64,000 bases of DNA from DASXHY01 sp035552155 (GCA_035552155.1 DASZLX010000015.1:62001-126000), one strand, 5' to 3'. Positions 17,537-26,057 are shown, counted from the stretch's first letter. Made by a program: numbers and translations. The notes: a model not told the origin generated them from the sequence alone.

Positions 17537-20500
17537 GCTCGATGACGCTTTCACAACAGGCGGCGCTGACGGCGCGGGGAAACGTGCTGGTCGTGGCCGG
17601 CGCCGGCACGGGCAAGACACATACGCTGGTGGAACGCTGTTGTTCACTGCTGCTCGATGAGGGTTGTTCGCTGGAGGAAATCCTGATGGTAACATTCACC
17701 GACGCGGCAGCCGCGGAAATGCGAAAACGCATCCGTGCGCGCTTGGCAGAAAAGCTTTCGCAATCCACCGATTTCCGGATCGTTCAGCGGCTCGAAGAAC
17801 AAATCGCGCTGCTCGACGCGGCTTATATTTCCACGCTGCACAGTTTTTGTCTGCGGCTGGTGCGCGAGCATTTTCACGATGAACAGCTGCGGCTGGATCC
17901 GGAGTTCATCGTGCTGACGGAGGAGCAGGCACACGTGTTGCGGAACAATGTTTTGGACGCATTGCTCGAGGCGCATTACGGCGGGGCGTCCGGCGATGCG
18001 CGCGCTTTCCGGAGCTTCCTGCTGGAGCAGGTGAGCGGAAATGAAGTGAAAGTGCGCGAACTGATCTGGCAATTGCATCGCTACTCGCGTTCGCTGGCGA
18101 ATCCGCAGGCGTGGTTTGAAAAACAATCTGCCCTGTTCGCGGAATCCGAACCGCTGCAATGGCGGCGCTGGCTGCTGGCAGGATTCAACGAATGGCGCGG
18201 CTATTGGACCGGCGAATTGGAGACATTGTCCGGCACGCCCAACGTGGCCGATTGCCTGGCCGCTCTCAAGGCGGTGAAAGGGGAGCCTTCATCCGAAAAA
18301 ATCAGCGAAGCACTTGGAAAAATTCTGGAGGCTCTTGATAGCGATTGGCCGCGCGGCAGCGCCGGCAAGGTGCGGGACCGGATCAAAGAGTTTTTTTCTG
18401 ACGCGGCATTTCTTCAGTCGCTGCTGGGGGGCGCGCCGGGCGAGGACCCGCTGGCGCAGGACTGGGAATGGTCGCGCGGCCACATGCAAACGTTGCTGCG
18501 GCTCGCGCGCGAGTTTGGCGAGTCTTTCGACAACGCCAAGCGCGAGGCGGGTGGCGTGGATTTCGCCGATCTCGAGCAATTCGCCCTGCGGTTGCTGTGG
18601 GATGCGGCGGCGGGCAGTCCCACGCCGCTGGCGCGCGAATGGCAGGCGCGATTCAAATTTGTTTTCGTCGACGAATACCAGGACATCAACGAGGCGCAGG
18701 ATACCATTCTGCGCGCGGTCAGCCGGGAAGGCGGAGCGGCGAACCGATTTTTGGTCGGCGACGTGAAGCAGAGCATTTACCGTTTTCGGCTCGCGGACCC
18801 GGGGATTTTTCAGGCCTACAAAAAACTTTGGAGCGACGACGCCACCTTGGGCCGCGCGATACCGTTGTCCGACAATTTTCGAAGCCGCGAGGCAGTGCTG
18901 GATTTCGCGAATTCGTTCTTCGCGTTGCTTATGCGCGGGGAAATCGGAGGAGTAACGTATGATGTCGATGCGCATTTGAAATTTGGCGCGCCGGATCAAC
19001 GCGCGGATTTCAGACGCCAGGCCGGCCAGGGTCCGCACGTGGAAATCCATATTCGTGCCAAAACGCGGGAGGACGGCGCCGTTGAAAATGACAACAACGG
19101 CGCAGAATCGCCGGCGGGGGATTTGCCGGACCTCGATGCGACGGAGAAGGAGGCACGGCTGGCGGCATTGCAGTTGAAGAAATTGCGCCAGGGGAAAATT
19201 CAGATTTGGGATGATGATAAAAAAATATCCCGGGCCGTGGAATGGCGGGACATGGTGGTGCTGCTGCGCTCGCCGCGGAACAAGGCGGAAATTTTCGCGC
19301 GGGAATTCAATCGCGCGGGCGTGCCGCTGCACGTGAAACGCGAGGGTTTTTACAGCGCCACGGAAGTCAGCGATTTGCTGAGCCTGCTGCAATTGCTCGA
19401 CAACCCCATGCAGGACCTGCCGCTGCTGGCGGTGCTGCGCTCGCCGCTCGTCGGCCTTTCCGTGAATGAACTGGCGATGATTCGGGCGGCGCAGAAGGAC
19501 GACCGGTTCTGGACCGCGATGCTGAGGTTTGCCGCGACTCCGCCGAAATTTTCGGGCAAAGCCGGCGCTGTCGCGGCCACGGCGCAGCCGAAATTGAAAA
19601 AATTTCTCACTTCCTTCGACTCATGGCGTCGGCACGCGCGGCAGGGCGCGCTTTCCCAATGCATGAGGGAAATTTTGGACGCCACGCATTACGAATCACT
19701 GATCCTGGCGCAGGAACGAGGCGAGGAGCGCTTGGTGAATGTGAATCGTTTGTTGCGCCTGATGCGTCAGTTTGATCCCTATCAACGGCAGGGGTTGCTG
19801 CGTTTTTTGCGGTTTGTCGAGGCGCAACGCGACGCCGAGTCCGAGGAGGAGCCCGCGTCGCCCACCGGGGCGGACGCGGTTCGGTTACTGAGCATCCATC
19901 AGAGCAAGGGCCTGGAATTTCCCGTGGTTGCGGTCGGCGATTTTGGTAAGGCGTTTAATTTTGCCGACCTCCACGCGGACATTCTGCTCGACGGCGAATT
20001 TGGCCTGTGCCCAAGAATTGCCCCGCCGAATATCAACGGGCGTTATCCGAGTTTGCCGTACTGGCTGGCGCGGCGGCGGCAAAAGCGGGAGCTGTTGGGG
20101 GAGGAGTTGCGTCTGCTCTACGTGGCCATGACGCGCGCGCGCGAACGCCTTTTGCTGGTGGGCAGCATCACGCCTAAACAATTCGAAGCGTGCTGGAAAC
20201 AGGGCGGCGAGATCAACACCACGACGCTGCTGCACACCCGGAGCTATGCGGACTGGCTGGGGATGTGGTTCGCGAAAAACTGCGCCGCGACCGCAGGTGA
20301 AAGCAATTGCGGCGAGACCCGGGATTGCCGGTGGGTTCTTCATGATGACGCCAGCCTGATTGAAAGCGCCAGCGAAGCCGAGGCGGGGAAGGCGCGGGCG
20401 ATCGTTCATTTGAGCAAAATCGAGGCGGAACGGCTGCGGAAAAAATTGGAAACAAAATATCCATTCGCGACGGCGACGGAACGGCCGGCGAAAACCTCGG

Positions 20501-21192
20501 TGTCCGCTTTGCGCCGCCGCGCAATGGACATGTTGGAACAGGATGAATCAGTGGATTTCTTCCGGCCGCGAATTCGCGCACGAGAGACCGAAACGGATGG
20601 CATCGCGTTAAGTTCAACCGCGAAGAAATCCGGCGCGGATGTTGGAACGGTCCATCATCGGTTTTTGGAGCGGGTGGCGTTCGACCGGACCGGAAGCGTG
20701 AAGGAACTGCGGGCGGAAGCGGAACGTATGGTGAGCGAAGGAGTCCTCGCGAGCGAAGAGGTTCAGTGGTTGAATTTCGATTCGCTGTTGGAGTTCTGGC
20801 GTTCGGATTTTGGGCGGAAAATCCTGGCCAATGCGCAGCACGTGAAACGGGAGCTCGCATTCACCGCGCGATTTTCGCCGGCCGAATTGCCGGGAGAAAG
20901 CGCAACAAGAGGGGCCGAGGAATTTGAAAATGAATTTGTGGTCGTTCAGGGTGTGGCGGACCTGGCGGTGATTTTGCCCAAAGAAATCTGGCTGCTGGAT
21001 TTCAAAACGGATCGCGTGGCGGCGAACCAGCTTAACGAAAAAACGCAAATTTATCGGCCACAACTGGATTTGTATGCGCGGGCGCTGGAGCGGATTTACG
21101 GACGGGCGGTCACGGAGCGCCGGCTGCATTTTCTTTGGTGTGGAGTCACGGTGTCGCTGGCATCGGTCTCAAAGATCGAACCCTCGATTTGA
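17533..21192 (+). CDS. addA: AddA-type ATP-dependent helicase/nuclease subunit
   Basis: 1219 residues from the ATG at 17533, which overlaps the addB stop as ATGA. An open frame continues 57 nt further upstream, but that part is inside addB. UvrD/RecB superfamily I motifs in order: Q motif LSQQAALTA, Walker A VAGAGTGKTHTL (about 21-32), motif Ia MVTFTDAAAAEMRKRI, motif II FVDEYQDINEAQ (about 377), motif III VGDVKQSIYRFR, motif IV LSDNFRSRE, motif V SIHQSKGLEFPVV and motif VI LYVAMTRARERL. The C-terminal nuclease has GTVHHRFLE, QGVADLAVI, WLLDFKTDR (D-xK) and PQLDLYARAL. Together with AddB it forms the two-nuclease recombination complex used instead of RecBCD. No Chi-like recognition site can be deduced here. 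Confidence 0.95.
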   Translation: MSSMTLSQQAALTARGNVLVVAGAGTGKTHTLVERCCSLLLDEGCSLEEILMVTFTDAAAAEMRKRIRARLAEKLSQSTDFRIVQRLEEQIALLDAAYISTLHSFCLRLVREHFHDEQLRLDPEFIVLTEEQAHVLRNNVLDALLEAHYGGASGDARAFRSFLLEQVSGNEVKVRELIWQLHRYSRSLANPQAWFEKQSALFAESEPLQWRRWLLAGFNEWRGYWTGELETLSGTPNVADCLAALKAVKGEPSSEKISEALGKILEALDSDWPRGSAGKVRDRIKEFFSDAAFLQSLLGGAPGEDPLAQDWEWSRGHMQTLLRLAREFGESFDNAKREAGGVDFADLEQFALRLLWDAAAGSPTPLAREWQARFKFVFVDEYQDINEAQDTILRAVSREGGAANRFLVGDVKQSIYRFRLADPGIFQAYKKLWSDDATLGRAIPLSDNFRSREAVLDFANSFFALLMRGEIGGVTYDVDAHLKFGAPDQRADFRRQAGQGPHVEIHIRAKTREDGAVENDNNGAESPAGDLPDLDATEKEARLAALQLKKLRQGKIQIWDDDKKISRAVEWRDMVVLLRSPRNKAEIFAREFNRAGVPLHVKREGFYSATEVSDLLSLLQLLDNPMQDLPLLAVLRSPLVGLSVNELAMIRAAQKDDRFWTAMLRFAATPPKFSGKAGAVAATAQPKLKKFLTSFDSWRRHARQGALSQCMREILDATHYESLILAQERGEERLVNVNRLLRLMRQFDPYQRQGLLRFLRFVEAQRDAESEEEPASPTGADAVRLLSIHQSKGLEFPVVAVGDFGKAFNFADLHADILLDGEFGLCPRIAPPNINGRYPSLPYWLARRRQKRELLGEELRLLYVAMTRARERLLLVGSITPKQFEACWKQGGEINTTTLLHTRSYADWLGMWFAKNCAATAGESNCGETRDCRWVLHDDASLIESASEAEAGKARAIVHLSKIEAERLRKKLETKYPFATATERPAKTSVSALRRRAMDMLEQDESVDFFRPRIRARETETDGIALSSTAKKSGADVGTVHHRFLERVAFDRTGSVKELRAEAERMVSEGVLASEEVQWLNFDSLLEFWRSDFGRKILANAQHVKRELAFTARFSPAELPGESATRGAEEFENEFVVVQGVADLAVILPKEIWLLDFKTDRVAANQLNEKTQIYRPQLDLYARALERIYGRAVTERRLHFLWCGVTVSLASVSKIEPSI

Positions 21193-21227
21193 ACAGGGGC
21201 AAACAGAAGAAAGGGAGAAAGGCCGTC

Positions 21228-21255
21228 CGCAGATTACGCAGATGAACGCAGATTA
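21228..21255. repeat. Tandem CGCAGATTA-type repeat between convergent genes
   Basis: CGCAGATTA, CGCAGATGAA and CGCAGATTA lie end to end in the 126-nt gap between the convergent addA (+) and GrpE-like (-) genes. The rest of the gap shows no gene and no clear terminator. The wording matches a short dispersed repeat type seen in many environmental genomes (recollection, not tested). Confidence 0.6.
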
Positions 21256-21318
21256 AAAGCGTTCACTTGTCTCAGTTTCCTCGGTTTGCTCCCGTTCTCC
21301 CTTCTGGTGGGAAATTGC

Positions 21319-22179
21319 TTAGGCGAGCGGCAATTCGTCTTCGGCGGCCTGGGTTGCGGTCTCGGTATTCGCTTGCGGCGCGACCGGATGTTCGCCGTTG
21401 CCATTTCCATTTTGCAGGCGGACGACGGCCGGACGAATGAGCCTGCCCTGAAAGGTGTAGCCGTTGGCGAGCGTTTCGTCCACGGCGGCGTCTTCCGCGG
21501 GCAGCGGTTGGCCATCCACCAGTTGATGCCGCTGTTTGTTAAATTTTTCCGCGCTGACCGCAATAAACGGCGTCAGACCCACGCGACGAGCGGCATCGTG
21601 GCAGGCCACCTGAAAACGGCCCAGTTGTTCGGCGACGCCGGGTTGGCGGGACTGGACCGCAGCCCGATTCAGCGCGTGCACGTGGTCCAGAATCCGGACC
21701 AGCACCTGCAGCCATTCCGCCTCGATGCGCCGGAGCTTGTCCACTTCGAGCCGCAAAGAGTTTTTTTCGCTGTCATTGGATTGTTTAAGAAATTCCTGAA
21801 ACGACTTTGCTTCCGTGGCCATGCCATGCGCGATTTCTTTGGCCTGCCGCGAGGTTTTCTCGGCCGATTCCTGCACGGTCTGCCATTGCGCGGTGGCAGT
21901 GCTGATTTGCGTGGCGAGTTGCTCGATATTCTGGACCTGCGAAACGACGCTGGTGAGCGCGCAGGTTTCCACGAGTTTTTCGGCGGAACGATATTCCAGC
22001 ACATACGGCCAGACGCTGAACACCGCGCCCAAGCCAATGCACGCGAAGCAGGCCAAAATCTCCCAACCGCCCATCGGCCGTTTGCTTTGATAAACAGTGA
22101 ACCAGGCGAGGGCCAACAACAGTGCGCTGCCCAGAAAGAACGGCCACTTTGCCAACCGAGGTGCAGTTGAATCTTGCAT
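21319..22179 (-). CDS. Membrane-anchored protein with C-terminal GrpE-like domain
   Basis: 286 residues. Two predicted membrane helices near the N terminus: WPFFLGSALLLALAWFTVY (12-30) and GWEILACFACIGLGAVFSVW (38-57). A long coiled-coil-like helix follows (about 66-180: VVSQVQNIEQLATQISTATAQ and the SEKNSLRLEVDKLRRIEAEW region). The last ~90 residues match the GrpE order: GLTPFIAVSAEKFNKQRHQLVDG, then V-ETLANGYTFQGRLIRPAVVRL. In GrpE the motifs are G-x-x-FDP-x-HEA and GY-x-x-x-RVLRPAxV, where the beta domain contacts DnaK. So this looks like a GrpE paralogue tethered to the membrane, perhaps placing a DnaK partner at the inner membrane. No dnaK or dnaJ is in the window. An Asn/Gly and Thr/Glu-rich tail ends the chain. 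Confidence 0.72.
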   Translation of the reverse strand: MQDSTAPRLAKWPFFLGSALLLALAWFTVYQSKRPMGGWEILACFACIGLGAVFSVWPYVLEYRSAEKLVETCALTSVVSQVQNIEQLATQISTATAQWQTVQESAEKTSRQAKEIAHGMATEAKSFQEFLKQSNDSEKNSLRLEVDKLRRIEAEWLQVLVRILDHVHALNRAAVQSRQPGVAEQLGRFQVACHDAARRVGLTPFIAVSAEKFNKQRHQLVDGQPLPAEDAAVDETLANGYTFQGRLIRPAVVRLQNGNGNGEHPVAPQANTETATQAAEDELPLA

Positions 22180-22218
22180 CGCCCATGATTTAAAAGAAAA
22201 GAGCGCTCAATTCAAGAA

Positions 22219-22402
22219 CTAGAGCGGTTTAAAAAATACTGTAGCCGTTTGGTTAGAGGAATTGAGAAAGCGGTCTTTTTGGTCTTTAGCTTCGTTTCGG
22301 CTCAGTTACAGGGTTTTTTAAACCTGCTCCTTCGCCGAAGCCTCGCTAAAAACCAAAAATCCTCGCTCCAAATCGGCTACAGTATTTTTTAAACCGCTCT
22401 AG
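22219..22402. mobile_element. 184-bp MITE-like element with perfect 29-bp terminal inverted repeats
   Basis: 22219-22247 and 22374-22402 are exact reverse complements over 29 nt. The outer end is CTAGAGCGGTTT and the inner end ACTGTAGCCG. If the outer CTAG is read as C-TA-G, each terminus is bounded by TA, as expected of IS630/Tc1-mariner-type targets. The 126-nt interior has no gene. It contains a third degenerate copy of the terminal sequence (22298-22330) and two further partly complementary segments (22270-22290 with 22346-22361), so the whole unit could fold into one long hairpin. It lies between divergent genes. No transposase is nearby, so mobilisation would be in trans. Confidence 0.75.
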
Positions 22403-22466
22403 CGTCGGGAATCACGAGCCCCGATGCAGCCGTTTCCGAAGCAGCGTGAAATGCTTTCAGGTTACA

Positions 22467-23474
22467 ATGTTGCGCCAAAGCGGTTTCTCCTCGACTAACC
22501 GGGCGGCTTTCTCCACTTCTTTCGCAGTGCGTACGTGCATCATTTTTAATCCGACCGCCAAAGGCAACAAAGCGCGGCACTTTCGGCATCATCTGGATGA
22601 ATTCGCGGCCGGATGCACCTTGAAGCTGACCGCCGCTGCGGGCGACGCGCGCAAACTGGCCACCGCCGCCGTCGAGGAAGGTTTTGAAGTCATCGTGGCT
22701 GCCGGAGGCGACGGCACGCTCAACGAAGTGCTGAATGGCATCGTGGATGCGCCGAAAGGATTCGAGCGGGCGCGCCTGGGCGTGCTGCCTTTGGGAACCG
22801 TGAATGTGTTTGCGCGCGAAGTGCAAATTCCCCTCAAGCTGGAGCGCGCCTGGGAAACCATCCGCACCGGGCGCGAAACTCTGATTGATTTGGGCGTGGT
22901 GGATTTCCGCGAAAACGGAGCGCCGGCGCGGCGTTGTTTTGCGCAACTGGCGGGCGCCGGGTTGGATGCCCGCGCGATTGAACTCGTGAACTGGCGATTG
23001 AAGAAAAAAATCGGGCCGCTCGCGTATGTCGTGGCCGGCCTGCGGGCGCTGATGGAGGGCCAGAAGAAAATTTCGGTGAGCAACGGCAAAGAGGAAGGAG
23101 CAGGGGAACTGGTGCTCATCGGCAACGGCAGCCTGTACGGCGGTGAGTTCAGGATTTTTCCGCCGGCGGACATGCGCGACGGCCTGTTGGAAGCGTGCGT
23201 GTTTTCCCGGGTGAATTGGCTGACGTTGTTTCGGGTCGCGCCGCGCCTGTTGATCCGCGGGACCCTGCCGCGCGCGGCGACGGCGAATTACCGGTGCGAT
23301 TCGCTGACGTTGACGAGCGACGCGCAGGTGCCGTTCGAGGTGGATGGGGAATTCGCGGGTCACCTGCCCGCGACATTTTCCACGCGGCGCATGCAATTGC
23401 GGGTCATCGTTCCGCCTATTTCCGGCAGCGATAAACGAAAGCGGGCGGCAGATTCCGCCATTCCGTCCGCGTAG
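22467..23474 (+). CDS. Diacylglycerol kinase family lipid kinase (YegS/DagK-like)
   Basis: 335 residues from the ATG at 22467 (AGG 7 nt upstream). A GTG at 22446 or a GTG at 22527 directly before RTCIIFNPTAKG are alternatives, and the latter best fits the family's usual N terminus. Motifs: IIFNPTAKG (glycine-rich phosphate loop), then VIVAAGGDGTLNEVLNGI, the DAGK catalytic signature, followed by LPLGTVNVFAREV, IDLGVVDF and GNGSLYGGEFRIFPPADMRDGLLE. The enzyme phosphorylates a lipid such as diacylglycerol at the inner membrane. The 3' end overlaps the convergent methyltransferase gene by 59 nt. The MITE-like element sits just upstream (ends 22402) and may carry or displace its promoter. Confidence 0.9.
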   Translation: MLRQSGFSSTNRAAFSTSFAVRTCIIFNPTAKGNKARHFRHHLDEFAAGCTLKLTAAAGDARKLATAAVEEGFEVIVAAGGDGTLNEVLNGIVDAPKGFERARLGVLPLGTVNVFAREVQIPLKLERAWETIRTGRETLIDLGVVDFRENGAPARRCFAQLAGAGLDARAIELVNWRLKKKIGPLAYVVAGLRALMEGQKKISVSNGKEEGAGELVLIGNGSLYGGEFRIFPPADMRDGLLEACVFSRVNWLTLFRVAPRLLIRGTLPRAATANYRCDSLTLTSDAQVPFEVDGEFAGHLPATFSTRRMQLRVIVPPISGSDKRKRAADSAIPSA

Positions 23475-23997
23475 TGGAGACGTCGCTGAACGTCGATTCG
23501 AGCAATTTTCGAAAACGGCGCCCCCCGGGGAGCCACGCAGTGTGATTGTAGGCGTAGGTGGTCATCAGGCCGCCGGGACGCAAGGCGCGAACCACTGCGC
23601 TGAGCACACGTTGTTGTTCCTCGCCGGAGAACCCCGCCCAAGGCAGGCCGCTCAGGACGCAATCAGCCGATTCATGGCCCTGGTCCCGCAAAAGTTTATC
23701 GAGGCGCGCCGCGGAATCATTGATGACATGAGCGCGCGGAAACTGGAGTCTCAAATGGCTGGCGAACAGCGGATCGATTTCGACGGCGAGGAAAAATGCG
23801 GACGGAGAAATTTGCTTTTGAATCGCGCGTGTGAAGGCGCCGGTGCCAGGGCCGATCTCGACCACGACTTTTGCCTGGGCCAATTCGACATCTTCAACCA
23901 TGCGCTCGGCCAGCCAGGGAGAACTGGGCACGATGGCGCTGGTCAAGGCCGGCGCGCGCAGAAATACTTTAAAAAATTTTGCGTATTCGTAAACCAT
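23416..23997 (-). CDS. Class I methyltransferase, phospholipid N-methyltransferase/RsmA-like
   Basis: 193 residues from the ATG at 23997 (MVYEYAKFFKVFLRAPALTS). The frame stays open to 24129, but the upstream residues look non-conserved. The pattern F-x-x-F-LRAP, then SAIVPSSPWLAERMV, and motif I VVVEIGPGTGAFTRAI is that of COG3963 phospholipid N-methyltransferases and the related rRNA adenine dimethylases. FFLAVEIDPLFASHL is motif II. The later CVLSGLPWAGF replaces the NPPY/NLPY of the rRNA enzymes, which favours a phospholipid or other substrate. The neighbouring lipid kinase and fatty-acid-hydroxylase genes also point to lipid modification. It overlaps the convergent lipid kinase gene by 59 nt. 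Confidence 0.78.
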   Translation of the reverse strand: MVYEYAKFFKVFLRAPALTSAIVPSSPWLAERMVEDVELAQAKVVVEIGPGTGAFTRAIQKQISPSAFFLAVEIDPLFASHLRLQFPRAHVINDSAARLDKLLRDQGHESADCVLSGLPWAGFSGEEQQRVLSAVVRALRPGGLMTTYAYNHTAWLPGGRRFRKLLESTFSDVSTTRTEWRNLPPAFVYRCRK

Positions 23998-24132
23998 CGC
24001 GTGGATTGTTTTCCGTAAAGGGTTTGCGGGCAAGCGCATTCGCCCGGAACGGGGTGACAATTTTGTCACGCGCAAGTCGGGCGGGCGGGACGCCGGCGCT
24101 TCCCGGGCGATTTTGTTCCGTGAATGCACCCG

Positions 24133-24891
24133 CTAAATTCCCACCAACATTCGCGGGACTTGTTTTCGGTTGACGTGTTCGCCGAGGCCGAGCGGAAATT
24201 CCTCCGGCATGCTTGCGGGATCGACATAGGTTCCGAACATCTTATCCCAGAGGCGAAACGTCGGCGCGAGATTCATGCCGCGATGCGTGGTCGCCGAGTG
24301 ATGAATGCGATGGTAATCCGGCGTGACGATGAGCCATGCCAGCGGGCCGATGTTGACCTTGAGATTGGTATGTTCCCAAAATTGAATCAACAGTCCGATG
24401 GAATAGCCGATGCCTGCTTCCGCGGGAGTCAGTTTCAAAAGAGTCACGGGAATAATCACCTGAGGAATATTGTAAATAAATGAGTGAAAGAAACTCGTGC
24501 GGAACCCGGCGAACCAATACATCTGCTCCACCGAATGATGCCAGGCATGCGTGCGCCACATCAGGTTGAAGCGGTGCTGCGTGCGGTGGATCCAATACAG
24601 GATAAAATCCACGATAAAAAGCGCGATGATGATCTTCAACGCGCTCGGGAGACTTTGCAGGTAGTGGACGGTGCCGGCGAGGAAGGACGGCGTGACATCT
24701 CCCACCGCACTCCGGATAAACCACGTGGAAACCCGGTTCACGGTGAGCGCGAAAGCAAACGACAACGCATCCAATTTAAAATCAAGCCACCGATCCACCG
24801 GACGCGCCGGCCAGATGCGCTCGCAAACCTCGAACGTGAGAATCAGGCCGAAGAATGCCGCGATCTGGTAGTCGTCCGCTTGAAACCACAT
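24133..24891 (-). CDS. Sterol desaturase/fatty acid hydroxylase family membrane protein
   Basis: 252 residues from the ATG at 24891. A TTG at 24939 would add 16 residues. The eight-histidine di-iron pattern is intact: HRTQH (box 1), HAWHHS (box 2) and DYHRIHHS followed by TTH (box 3). Four or more hydrophobic helices surround them (IAAFFGLILTFEV, ALKIIIALFIVDFILYW, IPQVIIPVTLLKL, GIGYSIGLLIQFW). Such enzymes insert oxygen into lipids or sterol-like molecules in the membrane using O2. The substrate cannot be told. The gene ends 135 nt before the methyltransferase start on the same strand, so a shared lipid-modification transcript is possible. A short GC-rich palindromic stretch near 24080-24112 lies in the gap. 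Confidence 0.9.
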   Translation of the reverse strand: MWFQADDYQIAAFFGLILTFEVCERIWPARPVDRWLDFKLDALSFAFALTVNRVSTWFIRSAVGDVTPSFLAGTVHYLQSLPSALKIIIALFIVDFILYWIHRTQHRFNLMWRTHAWHHSVEQMYWFAGFRTSFFHSFIYNIPQVIIPVTLLKLTPAEAGIGYSIGLLIQFWEHTNLKVNIGPLAWLIVTPDYHRIHHSATTHRGMNLAPTFRLWDKMFGTYVDPASMPEEFPLGLGEHVNRKQVPRMLVGI

Positions 24892-25020
24892 ATCGATTTT
24901 TTGCCAGCAACCTTTTTTGGGACGGCTGTATTTAAGCAAGTAACTGAAAGGTTAGCAAGCGGCGTGCGAATAGGGTCAAATACCCATTGCCCGATTTCAG
25001 GAAAAGAGGAACACCCGGAG

Positions 25021-25527
25021 ATGAATTCATTCGAATCGATGGATGCCTTCCTGGGAATCGGCCGCGATCCCAAAAACCTGACCTTCGTTCAAATCATGGT
25101 GCGCGGAATTCTTGTTTTTATCATTACGCTGATCATGGTGCGGCTTGGCGACAAGCGGTTTCTTTCCAAGAAAACGCCGTTTGACGCGATTCTCGGATTT
25201 ATCCTGGCGTCGATGCTCGCCCGCGCGGTGAATGGTTCCTCGGCTTTTTGGCCGACGCTGGGTGGTGGTTTTGTGCTGGTGGGATTGCACCGGCTGATAG
25301 CGTTTTTATCCCGGAGCTCGCACAAGTTTGGAATCCTCGTGAAGGGAACCAGTGACGTGGTCATTCGCGATGGCCAGATCGTGCCAGCGGGAATGCGGCG
25401 AAATGATTTGAGCGAACACGATTTATATGAAGACCTGCGTATGAACGGGCAGGTGGATGATCCGAGCCAGGTGAAAGTGGCCTACGCCGAGCGCAATGGG
25501 CATATCAGCGTGGTGAAAAAAGCGTAG
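25021..25527 (+). CDS. DUF421 (YetF-like) membrane protein
   Basis: 168 residues from the ATG at 25021. The frame is open for 537 nt upstream, but that part overlaps the hydroxylase gene antisense and is not conserved-looking. AGAGGA at 25004-25009 is a usable SD. Three hydrophobic helices are seen (IMVRGILVFIITLIMV, TPFDAILGFILASMLARAV, FWPTLGGGFVLVGLHRLIAFL). The soluble part follows: GTSDVVIRDGQIVPAGMRRNDLSEHDLYEDLRMNG in short family blocks, then KVAYAERNGHISVVKK. RLGDKRF in the first loop matches the R-x-G-K-R motif of DUF421. Function is unsettled; Bacillus YetF-type proteins act in the spore or cell membrane. The converging zinc-ribbon gene ends 82 nt downstream. Confidence 0.88.
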   Translation: MNSFESMDAFLGIGRDPKNLTFVQIMVRGILVFIITLIMVRLGDKRFLSKKTPFDAILGFILASMLARAVNGSSAFWPTLGGGFVLVGLHRLIAFLSRSSHKFGILVKGTSDVVIRDGQIVPAGMRRNDLSEHDLYEDLRMNGQVDDPSQVKVAYAERNGHISVVKKA

Positions 25528-25545
25528 AGGTTTTAAAGTTTTCAA

Positions 25546-25604
25546 TTTCAAGTTTCAAAAGGCCGGAGTCCAAAAGTTGAATACGACCGACGGAAAACTT
25601 GAAA
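25546..25604. repeat. 10-bp inverted repeat between convergent genes
   Basis: TTTCAAGTTT (25546-25555) and AAACTTGAAA (25595-25604) pair around a 39-nt spacer between the DUF421 (+) and zinc-ribbon (-) genes. It could slow transcription from both sides but does not form a classic tight terminator. Confidence 0.35.
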
Positions 25605-25609
25605 CTTCT

Positions 25610-26020
25610 TCAATCCCAATAGCGGAACGGAAGCGCATTTTTTTCCATGAAGGTGCCGCAGCGCGGACATTTTCCCGGCTCATTCCAGGCGTTGACACGA
25701 TGCGCCAGCGAAACCGGGCAGCGAAGCTTGAACAGCGCCCATTTGAATTTTCTCACACCCGTCAGGGGCAGGCGATTTAAAGCGGCTTCCAGCGTGGGAG
25801 GCGTTTCCGGCTGGGATTTCCGGAGCCGCAACCGTTGAAATTCAGTAGGTATTTTTAAGGTGTTGTCGGGGACTCGCCATCGCATCACCGAATCGAACAG
25901 CCTGCGGCAATCTCGACAGGCGGTGGTTTGCACGGCAAATTCGAGACCTTCATCCGCGCCGCCGGACACGCTGGCCTTGTAACCGCACTTGGGGCATTCA
26001 AAGAGATAGGAGCGGCCCAT
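25610..26020 (-). CDS. Small zinc-ribbon protein of unknown function
   Basis: 136 residues from the ATG at 26020; an ATG at 26035 would add 5. Two metal-binding pairs frame the chain. Near the N terminus are FECPKCGYKASVSGG and CRDCRRLFD, that is CxxC followed by CxxC. The C terminus has KCPRCGTFMEKN. This is a zinc-ribbon layout with a central charged helix (PTEFQRLRLRKSQ). The final NALPFRYWD is reminiscent of cytoplasmic metal-chaperone or regulatory zinc ribbons, but I do not recognise a named family. It stands alone between the DUF421 gene (convergent) and the prepilin-like gene 37 nt upstream on the same strand. Confidence 0.65.
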   Translation of the reverse strand: MGRSYLFECPKCGYKASVSGGADEGLEFAVQTTACRDCRRLFDSVMRWRVPDNTLKIPTEFQRLRLRKSQPETPPTLEAALNRLPLTGVRKFKWALFKLRCPVSLAHRVNAWNEPGKCPRCGTFMEKNALPFRYWD

Positions 26021-26057
26021 AAGGGCTGGGAGCATTCCGAATTCTCATGCGGCTCGC

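Noticed and set aside
24074..24112. GC-rich palindromic stretch between hydroxylase and methyltransferase genes as a REP element
   Set aside because: It resembles a dispersed GGGACGCCGGCGC-type palindrome, but with a single copy here it cannot be supported as a repeat.
24484..25020. N-terminal extension of the DUF421 protein by 179 residues
   Set aside because: It overlaps the hydroxylase gene antisense and reads as charged non-conserved text. The ATG at 25021 has an SD and gives the normal family length.
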